Shown here: piece after piece, positions 1 through 7,592 of the stretch | How positions within the stretch are numbered: the stretch's first letter is position 1 | Layout: every line of letters begins with the position of its first letter | Origin: Poriferisodalis sp963663635 | Lineage (GTDB): Bacteria; Actinomycetota; Acidimicrobiia; Acidimicrobiales; Poriferisodalaceae | Length of the DNA: 64,000 bases | Assembly: GCA_963663635.2 (NCBI GenBank) | Contig: CAXXMY010000005.1 | Location: forward strand, 1 to 64,000 | Reading direction: 5' to 3' | Notes under the pieces: generated by a model | Databases searched by the model: none | What the model was told of the DNA's origin: nothing | Seen by the model: only the letters and a program-made list of their open reading frames with translations | Made by a program: the position numbers and the translations under genes

Positions 1-111
1 TCGCAGTGGTGGCAGTGGCATTGGGGCGCGGACTCGTTCGAACGTGAACCTCAGCCCGCTCACGACTCGCCGTGGCTACTGCGCGCAGGATTGCGGCCCG
101 AGCCCTCATGA
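1..111 (+). CDS. 3' end of an unidentified gene (partial)
   Basis: Reading from base 1 the frame stays open to a TGA at 109-111, giving 36 residues of a protein whose start lies outside the window. The visible tail begins SQWWQWHWGADSFERE and is unusually rich in tryptophan. A perfect hairpin begins 5 nt after the stop, which supports a real gene end. No family can be named from so short a tail. Confidence 0.45.
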   Translation, partial: SQWWQWHWGADSFEREPQPAHDSPWLLRAGLRPEPS

Positions 112-115
112 CGGG

Positions 116-146
116 CCGAGGCCCCGGCAACGTACCGGGGCCTCGG
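116..146 (+). terminator. Strong GC hairpin, likely transcription terminator
   Basis: A perfect 12-bp inverted repeat (116-127 with 135-146, ccgaggccccgg / ccggggcctcgg) encloses a 7-nt loop. It lies just after the stop at 111 and before the 3' end of the convergent ATPase gene at 255, so it could end transcription from both sides. No T-tract follows, so it is not a textbook intrinsic terminator. Confidence 0.6.
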
Positions 147-254
147 CGGTCTGCGAGTTTGGGTTATGTGGGTGCTTGGTGCACCGGAGCCAGAGGCTGC
201 AGCCACACACCGGGGAACGTGCGGCGATCGAGTCCGCTTTACAGCTTCGTGAGT

Positions 255-1532
255 TCACGGACAGAGGTGTGTGATTGGCACGACGGCAATGTCGTCGCTG
301 GTCTCGAAGGCCCTGCCGACCGCGGTGACGACGATCAAGCGCGACGGCTCGCCGGCGCGTTGGGTGTCGACCTTCGCGCGCAGGCGGCGCAGCGATGCAA
401 TTGCCGCCTCGATTGCTGTCGCTCCGCCGAGCTTGATCTCGATGGCGGCCCAGTCGCCGGCTCCTCGTGTGACAATCGCGTCAACTTCCAGGTCCTTGCT
501 GTCCCGGTAGTGCATGACCTCGGCGCCGAAGGTCTGGGCGTAGACGCGAAGGTCGCGGATCACCAGCGATTCGAAGAGGAAGCCGAGCGCTTCGAGGTCG
601 GCGACCAGTCCTTCTGAAGATGCTCGCAGCGCAGCGGTCGCGAGGGATGGATCCACGAAATACCGCTTCGGTGTGGTGCGCAACGTCGCTGTACCACGGA
701 GGTGAGTCGACCACGCTGGGAGCGGTTCGATGACGAACGCATCGATCAGCTGATCGAGATACCGCCGAACTGTGTCGCGGTCAGATGGACCCCCGAAGCC
801 TGCGGTGTCTTCAACCAAAGTTCGCAACGACGCAGATGTCGCCTCGTTGCGTGCGAGCGACGTGATGAGCGCCAGCATCTTTCGGGGGTCGTGCCCGGCG
901 GGTCCCCCGGTGGCCAGGTCGATCTGCGAGACGTCGCGCAGATAGTCGCGCAGGCGTTCACGGGCGTCGGAGTGGTCCATCGTAATGAAACGCGGAAATC
1001 CGCCGCGGCAGATCATGCGTGCGACGCTCTCGAGATCGGGCTCAGCGGGGTCTGCCGCGCATGGGCCGCCGCCGGGCAGGCTCGCGAGCGAAATCGTGCC
1101 TGTCGAGTCGCCCGATTCCCACAGCGACATCGGACGCATCCGGAGCCGAGCGACGCGTCCGGCCCCGCTGTGATCCGTTGCGGCGACGGTGGGCTTCACC
1201 GAGCCCGTCAGGATGAACTGTCCGTTGGCACCTCGATCGTCGCAAGCGTGCCTCATCGCGTTCCACACGCCATCGGCCAGATGCCATTCGTCAAGCAGTC
1301 GCGGGGTGTCACCGACGAGGAACGAGGCCGGGTTGACCTCAAGCTGCCGACGGGTCGAATCGAGCTCGTCGAATCGCACCATGCTGTTGGCAAACACCCG
1401 ACCGGTCCACGTCTTGCCGCAGGCACGAGGTCCTTCCACGACAACGGCAGGTGCCGTCCGCAACAATCGCCGCATTTGATGATCGACAACTCGTGGCATG
1501 TAGCCCCGGGGCGTTAGGCCACCCATAGTCAT
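255..1532 (-). CDS. AAA ATPase with DUF4143 domain
   Basis: A 425-residue protein of the AAA_14/DUF4143 family. The P-loop GPRACGKT is at residues 34-41, a Walker B-like RLLDEWH near 79-84, and a sensor-type FILTGS near 105. The C-terminal part carries a PD-(D/E)xK-like pattern (LEVDAIV, then AIEIKLGG), as is usual for DUF4143. The family is widespread and patchily distributed. Its cellular role is not established, and mobile, toxin or defence roles have been suggested. The ATG at 1532 sits 7 nt after a TATATT box in an AT-rich patch, suggesting a leaderless mRNA. It converges on the gene at 1-111 and shares no operon with its neighbours. Confidence 0.85.
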   Translation of the reverse strand: MTMGGLTPRGYMPRVVDHQMRRLLRTAPAVVVEGPRACGKTWTGRVFANSMVRFDELDSTRRQLEVNPASFLVGDTPRLLDEWHLADGVWNAMRHACDDRGANGQFILTGSVKPTVAATDHSGAGRVARLRMRPMSLWESGDSTGTISLASLPGGGPCAADPAEPDLESVARMICRGGFPRFITMDHSDARERLRDYLRDVSQIDLATGGPAGHDPRKMLALITSLARNEATSASLRTLVEDTAGFGGPSDRDTVRRYLDQLIDAFVIEPLPAWSTHLRGTATLRTTPKRYFVDPSLATAALRASSEGLVADLEALGFLFESLVIRDLRVYAQTFGAEVMHYRDSKDLEVDAIVTRGAGDWAAIEIKLGGATAIEAAIASLRRLRAKVDTQRAGEPSRLIVVTAVGRAFETSDDIAVVPITHLCP

Positions 1533-1539
1533 ACTACAA

Positions 1540-1545
1540 AATATA
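1540..1545 (-). promoter_or_regulatory. Putative -10 box of a leaderless promoter
   Basis: On the minus strand TATATT ends 7 nt before the ATG of the ATPase gene, the spacing that places +1 at the start codon in actinobacterial leaderless transcripts. The surrounding 1533-1570 is markedly AT-rich and contains the direct repeat gcggtatt. No convincing -35 is seen. Confidence 0.45.
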
Positions 1546-1636
1546 CCAACTCAATACCGCAGAAAATACCTCTTAGGCGCCGTAAGAGAGGCCTTCGTCG
1601 GCCGCCTCCTCGGATTCGGCTCGGCGCGGAAAATGC

Positions 1637-2905
1637 CTAGCTGCGATCGCGCCAGAGCTTCGCCAGCCTCGATGCGGAGCGATAGATGCGCTCGGGTCCG
1701 CCACGCTGGTCGTCGCGAAGCAGGTCGGTTGACACTCGCATGGCCAGGCTGCCCATCCGGGGTGAGCGAATGGCGAGCTGTGTCAGGTGTCGCATCAGAC
1801 CTGGTCGGCCGAGCGCGCGGGTCGCGATTCGCCCGAGATGGTGGTACTGCTGCCAACGCGCAGCCAGCTCGGTCTCGTAGCGCCGCAGTTCGAGCCCGTC
1901 GCCGGCTTCGAGCGCTCGAGCGATGACCTCGGCTGCCAGTCGGCCGGTGCCCAGCGCAGGTCCGATGCCGTCGCCATTCCAGGGGTTCACGCTGCCGGCT
2001 GCATCGCCGACGACGACCCAGTTGGGGCCTGAACGCGGCCGCACCGAACCCCCCATGGGCAATCGGCCGCCGGCGGGAGGCGTGTGCGGACCGTCCGGGT
2101 CGATTTCCCATCGGTCGGGAATCTGGCGCGTCCACTGCTCAAACAGACGATCCAGCGAGATCGCCTCGTTGCCGAAGTGGTGGCTGAGCAGGCCCACGCC
2201 GACATTGGCGGTGCCGTCCCCGACCGGGAACACCCAGCCGTACCCGGGCAGCTGACCGCCGTCGCGGTCGATGAGCGCGAACACCGATTCGATCCACGGC
2301 TCGGCGTGACGCGGAGTCGGGTAGTAGGCGCGCATCGCCAGACCCTGCGCGTAGGTACGCGTGCGTGCGGTGCCCAAGGCGCGTCCGAACGTCGAGCTCG
2401 GCCCGTCGGCGATCACGACGTAGCGAGCGAGAGCGACGAGGGGCCCACTGGGTGTACTGCCGGTGCCGCTGCCTACCGCGTGGCAACCGCGCAGGTGGCC
2501 ATCGGCGATGAGCGGCGCTGTCACTTCGGTGCCGGTCCACATGTGTGCACCGGCTGCACTCGCTCGTGCGGCGATCAGCGCATCCAGTCGAGGTCTCCGT
2601 ACGACGACGCCGTAGGCAGGGAGGCGTTCGTCGGACGGCCAGCGCATCTCCAGGCTGCGGCCGTGTGCGGTCATGCGGAGGCCCTCGTGGCGATGCCAGC
2701 GGGCCGCAACCGGGTCGCATCCCATTGCCATGAGCTCGCCGACAGCGCCCGGCGTCAATGCGTCGCCGCAGGCTCGCTCGCGCGGGTGGGTCGATCGCTC
2801 GATGAGCAGGACATCGTGGCCCGCCCGCGCAGCCCAGTACGCCGCCGCGCAGCCCGCCGGTCCGCCGCCCACAACGAGCACGTCACAGGCTCTGGTTTCG
2901 GTCAC
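1637..2905 (-). CDS. Geranylgeranyl-reductase-family FAD oxidoreductase
   Basis: A 422-residue flavoprotein. An N-terminal FAD-binding motif VVGGGPAG occupies residues 11-18, and a second FAD motif GDAAGSVNPWNGDGIG lies near residue 300, both typical of the geranylgeranyl reductase family. In actinobacteria relatives of this family saturate a double bond in the prenyl tail of menaquinone, and they commonly sit next to nuo genes. That fits this position beside the bc complex and complex I, but the menaquinone role is inference from context. It is transcribed away from the respiratory operon, in the same direction as the cytochrome c gene 57 bp upstream. Other members act on isoprenoid lipids or chlorophyll precursors. 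Confidence 0.85.
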   Translation of the reverse strand: MTETRACDVLVVGGGPAGCAAAYWAARAGHDVLLIERSTHPRERACGDALTPGAVGELMAMGCDPVAARWHRHEGLRMTAHGRSLEMRWPSDERLPAYGVVVRRPRLDALIAARASAAGAHMWTGTEVTAPLIADGHLRGCHAVGSGTGSTPSGPLVALARYVVIADGPSSTFGRALGTARTRTYAQGLAMRAYYPTPRHAEPWIESVFALIDRDGGQLPGYGWVFPVGDGTANVGVGLLSHHFGNEAISLDRLFEQWTRQIPDRWEIDPDGPHTPPAGGRLPMGGSVRPRSGPNWVVVGDAAGSVNPWNGDGIGPALGTGRLAAEVIARALEAGDGLELRRYETELAARWQQYHHLGRIATRALGRPGLMRHLTQLAIRSPRMGSLAMRVSTDLLRDDQRGGPERIYRSASRLAKLWRDRS

Positions 2906-2962
2906 GTCGACCTCGGACGGATGTAGCTGAGGCGGGCGCGCCGCCGCCGCGCGTCCCGGTGA

Positions 2963-3727
2963 CTAGTGGGCGCCACCCGCGCCCGCGTCAGAGCCGCCGC
3001 CAAGGTGTTCCCATTCGGCGTAGCGCTCTGCTTCGACCTCGTCGCTCAAGTCCTCGCCGCCGATGACCTCACGGACGTAGCGCGCGACGGAATAGAGCTG
3101 ATGCGGGGAGAGCACCTCGCCGAACGCCGGCATGTTCGAGCCCGTCTCGCCCGAGACGTGGGGTCCGCCGGGGCGGTTCGGGTCGCCGTAGATCTGACCG
3201 ATGCCGATGCCCTCCGAACCGAGCGCGATCCATTCGATGAATGAGTCGTCGAGACTCGGGAACGTCGCCAGTACCTCGCCGTTGTGGAGCGGACGGCCTA
3301 CCAAGGACCCGTCTGAACCGGATCCGTCGCCGCCGTGGCAGCTCGCGCATCGCACGGCAAACGTGGTTGCGCCCTCGTTGATCGCGGTAATCGGCTCGGG
3401 CGGCGGCTCGGTCAGCTTCCAGTACACGAACCCCCACAGCGGCAAACAGAACAGCACCGGAAGCACCCAGACAGGAATGCGGTGGCGTGTTCGCGCGGCA
3501 ATGACCCACTCGGGATCTGGTGCGATGGCGGGCTCGGGCTCTGCCAGCGCGGCTTGCTTGGCCGCAGCGATCATCTCTGCGGGGCTCGGCCCGGCGGCTA
3601 CGGCTGCACCACCTGCGGGTGCGGGGCCACCAGGCACCGGTGCGCCGCTGCCGTCGTCCTCCAGCACGCCCAAAGCGACGCGACGCTGTCGCGAGCGCTC
3701 TATCAAGTACTCGGGAACTTCGGCCAC
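2963..3727 (-). CDS. Membrane-anchored monoheme cytochrome c
   Basis: A 254-residue protein. The GTG start at 3727 is preceded by GGAGGAG at ideal spacing, so I prefer it to longer in-frame starts. Order: N-terminal motif AEVPEYLIERSRQRR, an Ala/Pro-rich linker (about 25-70), one membrane helix (about 84-103), then a c-type heme domain with CASCH at 127-131 and a likely Met ligand in SNMPAFGE. The heme domain should face the periplasm and pass electrons from the bc complex to an oxidase. The N-terminal motif recurs in the PetD-like protein at 5946, suggesting shared assembly or targeting. It is divergent from the bc operon and separated from it by 436 bp. Confidence 0.88.
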   Translation of the reverse strand: MAEVPEYLIERSRQRRVALGVLEDDGSGAPVPGGPAPAGGAAVAAGPSPAEMIAAAKQAALAEPEPAIAPDPEWVIAARTRHRIPVWVLPVLFCLPLWGFVYWKLTEPPPEPITAINEGATTFAVRCASCHGGDGSGSDGSLVGRPLHNGEVLATFPSLDDSFIEWIALGSEGIGIGQIYGDPNRPGGPHVSGETGSNMPAFGEVLSPHQLYSVARYVREVIGGEDLSDEVEAERYAEWEHLGGGSDAGAGGAH

Positions 3728-4163
3728 TGTCTCCTCCGCGGGGTTGCCCCCAGGGGTCATCGAACGAGTTGCGGTGCCAGCGTGCGCGGCGCAGGTTACG
3801 CGACCGAGCACCCGGAGCACGATACGCGCCCGAGCACACCAGCGGGCAAGTCTGCCACGCTGTCGCAGCAGCGCGACGTGCCAGCGCGAACGTGCCAATG
3901 CGACGTGCCAATGCGATGTCGCGGTGCGATGTGGCTGCGGTGCTCTGCGGGTGCCGTCGCGCGCGGGCGACGGCTGCGGCGCAGGTGTCGTCGGCCGATC
4001 GGACCACCGGATTTGTGGACCCTGGCGGTTGCCGTGCTAGAACATCACGCGCCATCACCGGGGCGCCGGTAATCTTTGCTCCGGTCTCGCCGCGGCTCAC
4101 CGCCGCGGCTGCGCCGAATTGCAGCAAGCCGAAGCCGACAGAACGACGCTGGAGGAAGAACGA
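3728..4163. other. Divergent intergenic region between cytochrome c and bc operon
   Basis: 436 bp without a supported gene, lying between two outward-facing transcription units, so both promoters should be here. I see imperfect tandem copies of a 13-15-mer around cgtgccaatgcga (about 3870-3925) and a possible plus-strand TTGTGG / TAGAAC pair (4013-4018 and 4038-4043, 19-nt spacer), which is weak. Nothing else is distinctive. Confidence 0.5.
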
Positions 4164-4598
4164 GTGGCCGCGCTCTTCACATCGATCCTCGTGGCCGCGC
4201 TGATGGTCTGGGGGATCGTCGCCTACGGCAAGCGCCGGCCGACGGATCGCCCGACCACCTGGGGCGAGGCCATGCTGGGTGCGGCGTACGTGTTCATGCT
4301 GCTGCTGCTGGTCTTCGGAATCGTTCCGGACCGCTGGATACGGCTGACGGACAATGAGTGGGGATGGTCCGTCGAGCGGTTCTTCTTCACTGAGGGGCAG
4401 TTCCTCACCTCGCCCATCACCTTCCCGCCCACTCGCATGGACTTGAAGAAAGTCAGCGACCTCGTGGTCGTGATCGAGCATCTCGCAGCCCTCGTGGGCC
4501 TGCCGTTGCTGTGGCTGTGGTGGCAGCGTCGCGACAAAGCCCAGCCAGCCGACGAGCCCACGTCGGACTTCGGACGTCCCCTCATCAAGGGCAACTGA
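4164..4598 (+). CDS. Small three-helix membrane protein of the bc operon
   Basis: A 144-residue membrane protein of unknown function. The GTG at 4164 is favoured because GGAGGA lies 7-8 nt before it; an upstream TTG at 4119 is in frame but has no ribosome site. Three hydrophobic segments are visible (about 2-22, 36-58 and 99-118), with a loop DNEWGWSVERFFFTEGQFL after the second. It ends 12 bp before the ferredoxin gene and is the first gene of the bc/nuo run, so it is probably an accessory subunit or assembly factor of that complex. I cannot assign it to a named family. Confidence 0.72.
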   Translation: MAALFTSILVAALMVWGIVAYGKRRPTDRPTTWGEAMLGAAYVFMLLLLVFGIVPDRWIRLTDNEWGWSVERFFFTEGQFLTSPITFPPTRMDLKKVSDLVVVIEHLAALVGLPLLWLWWQRRDKAQPADEPTSDFGRPLIKGN

Positions 4599-4610
4599 GA
4601 GAGCGCAGAG

Positions 4611-5027
4611 ATGGCAAGCAGTGACGCCAACCCGCCGATGCCCGAGTTCCGGGACGACTACGTCCTGCAACAGGTCGATGCCGCGTACCTCGATGCAGCG
4701 GTCAAGCCGAAGCAGTTCATCAACATCGACCAGTCCGAGTGCATCCAGTGCGAAGGCTGCGTGGACATCTGCCCGTGGAAGTGCATCTGGTATGTGTCCA
4801 CCGAGGCAATTGACGAGGCCGTGGGCGTTGAACTGCCGGGCCTCGACCCCACCGACAACGCCATCTTCATCATCGACGACGACGTCTGCACCCGTTGCGC
4901 CCTGTGCGTCGACCGCTGCCCCACGGGAGTCATCACACTCGGGCGGGTCAGCAATACTCCGCCGCCAGGCGGCGACGTTCACGGCCGCACGCATACGCAC
5001 GGCTATGCCTACGGCATGCGCTTGTAG
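4611..5027 (+). CDS. 2x[4Fe-4S] ferredoxin-like protein
   Basis: A 138-residue soluble protein with two classical cluster motifs, CIQCEGCVDICP near residues 44-55 and CTRCALCVDRCP near 93-104, each followed by a hydrophobic strand. The two motifs are about 50 residues apart, longer than in small bacterial ferredoxins, because an acidic insert (ELPGLDPTDNAIFIIDDD) separates them. It lies between a membrane protein and cytochrome b in the same direction, so it probably passes electrons to or from the bc complex. A ferredoxin coded inside a bc operon is unusual compared with Bacillus or Streptomyces. The C-terminus is His-rich (HGRTHTHGYAYG). Confidence 0.85.
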   Translation: MASSDANPPMPEFRDDYVLQQVDAAYLDAAVKPKQFINIDQSECIQCEGCVDICPWKCIWYVSTEAIDEAVGVELPGLDPTDNAIFIIDDDVCTRCALCVDRCPTGVITLGRVSNTPPPGGDVHGRTHTHGYAYGMRL

Positions 5028-5071
5028 CGTCCGCACCCCCGCTCACACCGAAGGACCCAACCCGCATCGAT

Positions 5072-5872
5072 ATGGCGAACACGCTCGAGAATCCCAATGC
5101 CAAGCCGAAACGGCCCGATCGCCTCGCGAACGCGCAGCAGGCAGCCGCGGATTGGATGCAGGACAGCCAGTTCTGGACGTCGATCTTCCGACCCGGTTCG
5201 ATCTTCCGCAAGGGCTACACCGACAGTCCGCGGAACCGCTCCTACGTCGTGATGAACAGCGTCCTGTACCACCTTCATCCCGTGAAGGTGAAGCGGCACG
5301 CGGTGAAGGTCAGCTACACGCTGTGCCTCGGCGGACTCAGCTTCTTCCTGTTCATCCTGCTGACCATCACAGGCATCTTCTTGATGTTCTTCTATCGACC
5401 CACCGACACGGCGGCCTGGGCGGACATCGAGAGCCTGCACACGCAGGTCGCCTTCGGCCTGCTCGTGCGCAACATGCACCGATGGGCTGCGCATCTCATG
5501 GTGCTGTCGGTGTTCTTGCACATGGCGCGTGTCTTTTACCACGGCGCGTACAAGGCGCCGCGCGAGTTCAACTGGGTCGTCGGCGTGATGCTGCTGCAGC
5601 TGACGTTGCTGCTCAGCTTCACGGGATACCTGCTGCCATGGGACCAGCTGTCGCTGTGGGCGGTGACCGTGGGCACGAACATGATGGGGTTCACCCCGGT
5701 GTTCGGCAATCAAGTTCGGTTCGTGCTGTTGGGGAGCCACGAAATCGGCGCGGAGACACTCCTGCGCTGGTACGTGCTGCATGTGCTCATGCTCCCCTTC
5801 GTGATCGTCATCTTCATGGCGATCCACTTCTGGAGAGTCAGAAAGGACGGAGGCATATCGGGGCCCTTGTAA
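5072..5872 (+). CDS. petB: Cytochrome b6-like N-terminal cytochrome b subunit
   Basis: A 266-residue protein equal to the four-helix N-terminal half of cytochrome b. Heme ligands: His136 and His150 (14 apart) and His237 and His252 (15 apart). The 15-residue spacing in the fourth helix is the b6 type, not the mitochondrial type. Cys85, in the sequence TLCLGG, lies 51 residues before the first His, exactly as plastid Cys35 precedes His86, so a covalent third heme (c-i/c-n) is likely. The protein ends RKDGGISGPL, the same tail pattern as cytochrome b6. It pairs with the separate subunit IV at 5946. The ATG at 5072 was chosen because longer reading overlaps the ferredoxin gene. Confidence 0.92.
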   Translation: MANTLENPNAKPKRPDRLANAQQAAADWMQDSQFWTSIFRPGSIFRKGYTDSPRNRSYVVMNSVLYHLHPVKVKRHAVKVSYTLCLGGLSFFLFILLTITGIFLMFFYRPTDTAAWADIESLHTQVAFGLLVRNMHRWAAHLMVLSVFLHMARVFYHGAYKAPREFNWVVGVMLLQLTLLLSFTGYLLPWDQLSLWAVTVGTNMMGFTPVFGNQVRFVLLGSHEIGAETLLRWYVLHVLMLPFVIVIFMAIHFWRVRKDGGISGPL

Positions 5873-5945
5873 GGAACCCAGCGACGGTGAGTCCGCTTCA
5901 AAGCTCGCCGTCGGTTTCCTGACGCTGCCCCGACCCCACAAGCAG

Positions 5946-6701
5946 ATGACCGAGATTCCCGAACATCTCCTGCGGCGAAGCGCCGATGCCCGCTCTCGTG
6001 CCACGGGCGCGTCCGCACCCGGTGAACAAGCCGCGACCGCCGCCGCGCCGCCCAGCGATGACGACGGTGTGACGATCCCGCGTTCGCTGCTCGCCGCCAG
6101 CCAGCAGCCCGGCGGCGCCACCGCAGGCGCGGGTCCCGCCGCAGCGCCGGCGGGCGGAGGCGTGGCCATCGCAATGCCGCCGTTGATGGCAGGACCGGCG
6201 GGCAACACCCACCGCCTGCTGACGGTGGTGAAGTCGGGCTCCATCCAGGATGTCAAGGCAAGTCCGGGAGACAAGGTTCACGTCTGGCCGCACCTGCTGG
6301 CTGCGGAGTTCACCGCTGCGCTGTTCATCACGGCCTTCACGCTGGTGTTCTCGCTGTTCGTCAACGCTCCGTTGCTTGAACTGGCGAATCACAACGAGAC
6401 GCCCAACCCCTCCAAGGCGCCGTGGTACTTCCTCGGGCTGCAAGAGCTGCTGACCATGTTCGATCCGATGATCGCCGGCGTGACGATCCCCGGCGTTGCG
6501 CTCGTGCTGCTGGCTTTTGCTCCCTACATCGACAAGAACCCGTCGCAGCGTCCCGAGGACCGCAAGTTCGCCATCTCTATCCAGACGATCCACCTCATGT
6601 TCTGGGCGGTGCTCGTCATCATCGGCTCGTTCTTCCGGGGACAGGGCTTCAACTTCACCTACCCGTGGGACACCGGTCTGCACGGCATCTTCCACCTGTA
6701 G
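5946..6701 (+). CDS. petD: Subunit-IV-like C-terminal cytochrome b subunit with long N-terminal extension
   Basis: A 251-residue protein. Residues 112-251 form the C-terminal half of a split cytochrome b, with three membrane helices (about 119-139, 177-193 and 216-232). The quinol-site motif that is PEWY in most bc complexes reads APWY at 158-161 (context NPSKAPWYFLGLQELL), so the acidic residue is missing. About 110 extra N-terminal residues are Ala/Pro/Gly-rich and begin MTEIPEHLLRRS, matching the N-terminus of the cytochrome c at 2963. A second similar block, VTIPRSLLAAS, is at 42-52. Subunit IV is normally about 160 residues, so the extension is notable. Confidence 0.9.
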   Translation: MTEIPEHLLRRSADARSRATGASAPGEQAATAAAPPSDDDGVTIPRSLLAASQQPGGATAGAGPAAAPAGGGVAIAMPPLMAGPAGNTHRLLTVVKSGSIQDVKASPGDKVHVWPHLLAAEFTAALFITAFTLVFSLFVNAPLLELANHNETPNPSKAPWYFLGLQELLTMFDPMIAGVTIPGVALVLLAFAPYIDKNPSQRPEDRKFAISIQTIHLMFWAVLVIIGSFFRGQGFNFTYPWDTGLHGIFHL

Positions 6702-6713
6702 GAGCACGTCGGC

Positions 6714-7592
6714 ATGTCCACCGGAACGATTCTCGCGGTCGCGATCCCGGTCATCATGGTGCTGGGCGCCGTGGTGGCGTTCGTGTCGCTGCGGCGCCGC
6801 GATGCCACGGGCCTCGGGTACCTCTCGCGCGAGACGCGGCGCCGCGACGAGCAGGCGGCGGCATCGGATAAAGCAGGAGAAGCCGCCGGCGCCTTCGGCG
6901 TGAGTTCGCAGGCTCGGGATCTCGAGCGCTCGGTAGCCCTCGAGCGCCGACCGGCTCCTGTTGCTGTGGCTGAGCCCGCGATGCCCCAAGACTGGGCCCC
7001 GCCGTCTCCATCCGAGGTGGGCGTCACCCGCCGCCAGTTCCTCAACCGGTCTTCCGTGCTGCTCATGGCGACAGGCTTGGGCACGTTCAACGCCGCGATG
7101 ATCGCGTTCTTGTGGCCGCGCCCGACCAAGGGTTTCGGCTCGAAGGTCCAGATCGGCTCGGTGGCCTCAGTTGACACGGCCGTTGCCTCGTCGACCCCAG
7201 CGGTCAACTTCTCGTACTTTTCCGAGGCGCAGAGCTACATCCAGCCGTACCCCACCGACTCGACGACGCTGGCTGCTGCCGAGAAGGTCTACTCGGGCGC
7301 CGTGCTCGACGCCATAAAGATCGGTTATGTCGCACTGTGGCAGAAGTGCCCGCATCTCGGCTGCAAGGTGCCCGTGTGCGGCAGCTCGCAGTGGTTCGAG
7401 TGCCCGTGCCACGGCTCGAAGTACAACCGTGTCGGCGAGAAGAAGTCCGGTCCAGCGCCGCGTGGCATGGACCGCTTCCCGGTGACCATCGAAGACGGCA
7501 ACGTGTTTGTCGACACAGGCACCGTTTCGCAGGGACCTGCCATCGGAACCGACACCACCGGGCAGGGCCTCGAAGGGCCGCACTGTGGATGA
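6714..7592 (+). CDS. Rieske [2Fe-2S] subunit of the bc complex
   Basis: A 292-residue iron-sulfur protein. Box 1 CPHLGC is at 212-217 and box 2 CPCHGS at 230-235. By family analogy Cys212, His214, Cys230 and His233 bind the cluster and Cys217-Cys232 form the disulfide. There is an N-terminal hydrophobic helix (about 6-24), then a charged linker, then TRRQFL (105-110) before a second helix (about 114-134), resembling the Tat-type insertion of actinobacterial Rieske proteins. GGAG lies about 9 nt before the ATG. The last codons overlap the next cytochrome c gene. It moves electrons from quinol to cytochrome c. Confidence 0.93.
   Translation: MSTGTILAVAIPVIMVLGAVVAFVSLRRRDATGLGYLSRETRRRDEQAAASDKAGEAAGAFGVSSQARDLERSVALERRPAPVAVAEPAMPQDWAPPSPSEVGVTRRQFLNRSSVLLMATGLGTFNAAMIAFLWPRPTKGFGSKVQIGSVASVDTAVASSTPAVNFSYFSEAQSYIQPYPTDSTTLAAAEKVYSGAVLDAIKIGYVALWQKCPHLGCKVPVCGSSQWFECPCHGSKYNRVGEKKSGPAPRGMDRFPVTIEDGNVFVDTGTVSQGPAIGTDTTGQGLEGPHCG

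Noticed and set aside
3069..5036. A 655-codon open frame on the minus strand across the cytochrome c and bc genes
   Set aside because: It overlaps well-supported genes with known motifs in other frames and its own sequence is low complexity; a by-product of high GC content.
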